5,049 bases of DNA from UBA3792 sp964426415 (GTDB lineage: Bacteria > Bacillota > Clostridia > Christensenellales > CAG-138): the NCBI GenBank assembly GCA_964426415.1, contig CAYRQM010000065.1, forward strand, positions 1 to 5,049, in the 5' to 3' direction. Shown piece after piece: positions 4,984-5,049 of this stretch. The number at the start of each line of letters is the position of its first letter. The first letter of the stretch is position 1. The position numbers and the translations under genes are program-made. Under the pieces are notes generated by a model. The model searched no databases and was not told where the DNA came from. It saw only the letters and a list, made by a program, of their open reading frames with translations.

Positions 4984-5049
4984 ATGGAAGAACTGCGGAC
5001 GGAATCGGAATATTTACGCAAAGCCATTCGCTGCGTGCAGGACACCGTG
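4984..5049 (+). CDS. 5' end of an unidentified gene, cut by the window edge
   Basis: Only 22 codons are inside the window (MEELRTESEYLRKAIRCVQD and two more). GGAGG lies seven bases upstream of the ATG and a good promoter ends about 30 nt upstream, so the start is well supported. The residues look like the beginning of a charged alpha helix or coiled coil. The pattern E-x-x-Y-L-x-x-x-I resembles the N-terminus of HelD/UvrD-like helicases of clostridia, but 22 residues cannot establish this. It lies 105 nt behind the XRE gene with its own promoter in between. Confidence 0.75.
   Translation, partial: MEELRTESEYLRKAIRCVQDTV

Overview
The window reads as chromosomal DNA of a mid-GC Gram-positive bacterium, most likely a clostridial member of the Bacillota. 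The reasons are strong AGGAGG-type ribosome binding sites, sigma-A type -35/-10 elements, an AgrA-like LytTR response regulator, GTG/ATG starts, and a secreted protein with a Pro/Thr/Glu-rich stalk typical of gut clostridia. The genus cannot be told from the sequence.

Layout. Positions 8-4196 hold four genes, all on the minus strand and read right to left: a LytTR response regulator (4196-3441), a cytoplasmic protein with a C-terminal FHA domain (3331-2438), a membrane-anchored extracytoplasmic trypsin-like serine protease whose cytoplasmic tail ends in a second FHA domain (2389-845), and a PP2C-family Ser/Thr protein phosphatase (781-8). Gaps are about 109, 48 and 63 nt with no convincing terminator, so they can be cotranscribed. 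On the plus strand lie a 75-aa single-domain XRE/HTH regulator (4651-4878) and the first 22 codons of another gene (4984 to the window end). Between the two groups is a regulatory region of about 450 nt (4197-4650).

How the genes may work together. A PP2C phosphatase beside two FHA (phosphothreonine-binding) proteins points to a Ser/Thr phosphorylation circuit. No kinase is in the window; one may lie beyond position 1. The protease-FHA protein spans the membrane and could couple an event outside the cell to phospho-binding inside. Both FHA proteins carry GET-x-(V/L)-L motifs in the linker before the FHA domain, reminiscent of the phosphothreonine motif ahead of the FHA domain in GarA/OdhI; they are candidate kinase targets.

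The most distinctive signal is regulatory. The same 34-nt element occurs upstream of the response-regulator gene and of the first FHA gene. It is two ACA(A/G)(T/A)TT(A/T)TGC half-sites spaced exactly 21 bp apart, and in both places the proximal half-site lies the same distance from a -10 element that lacks a good -35. This is the expected architecture of a LytTR-activated promoter, so the regulator probably activates itself and the FHA/protease/phosphatase genes. A perfect TTGACA-N17-TATAAT promoter at 4548-4576 also points left and would give a hairpin-rich leader of about 345 nt before the regulator gene. It faces an extended -10 promoter for the XRE gene, with a 17-bp palindrome at the junction, so a switch is possible.
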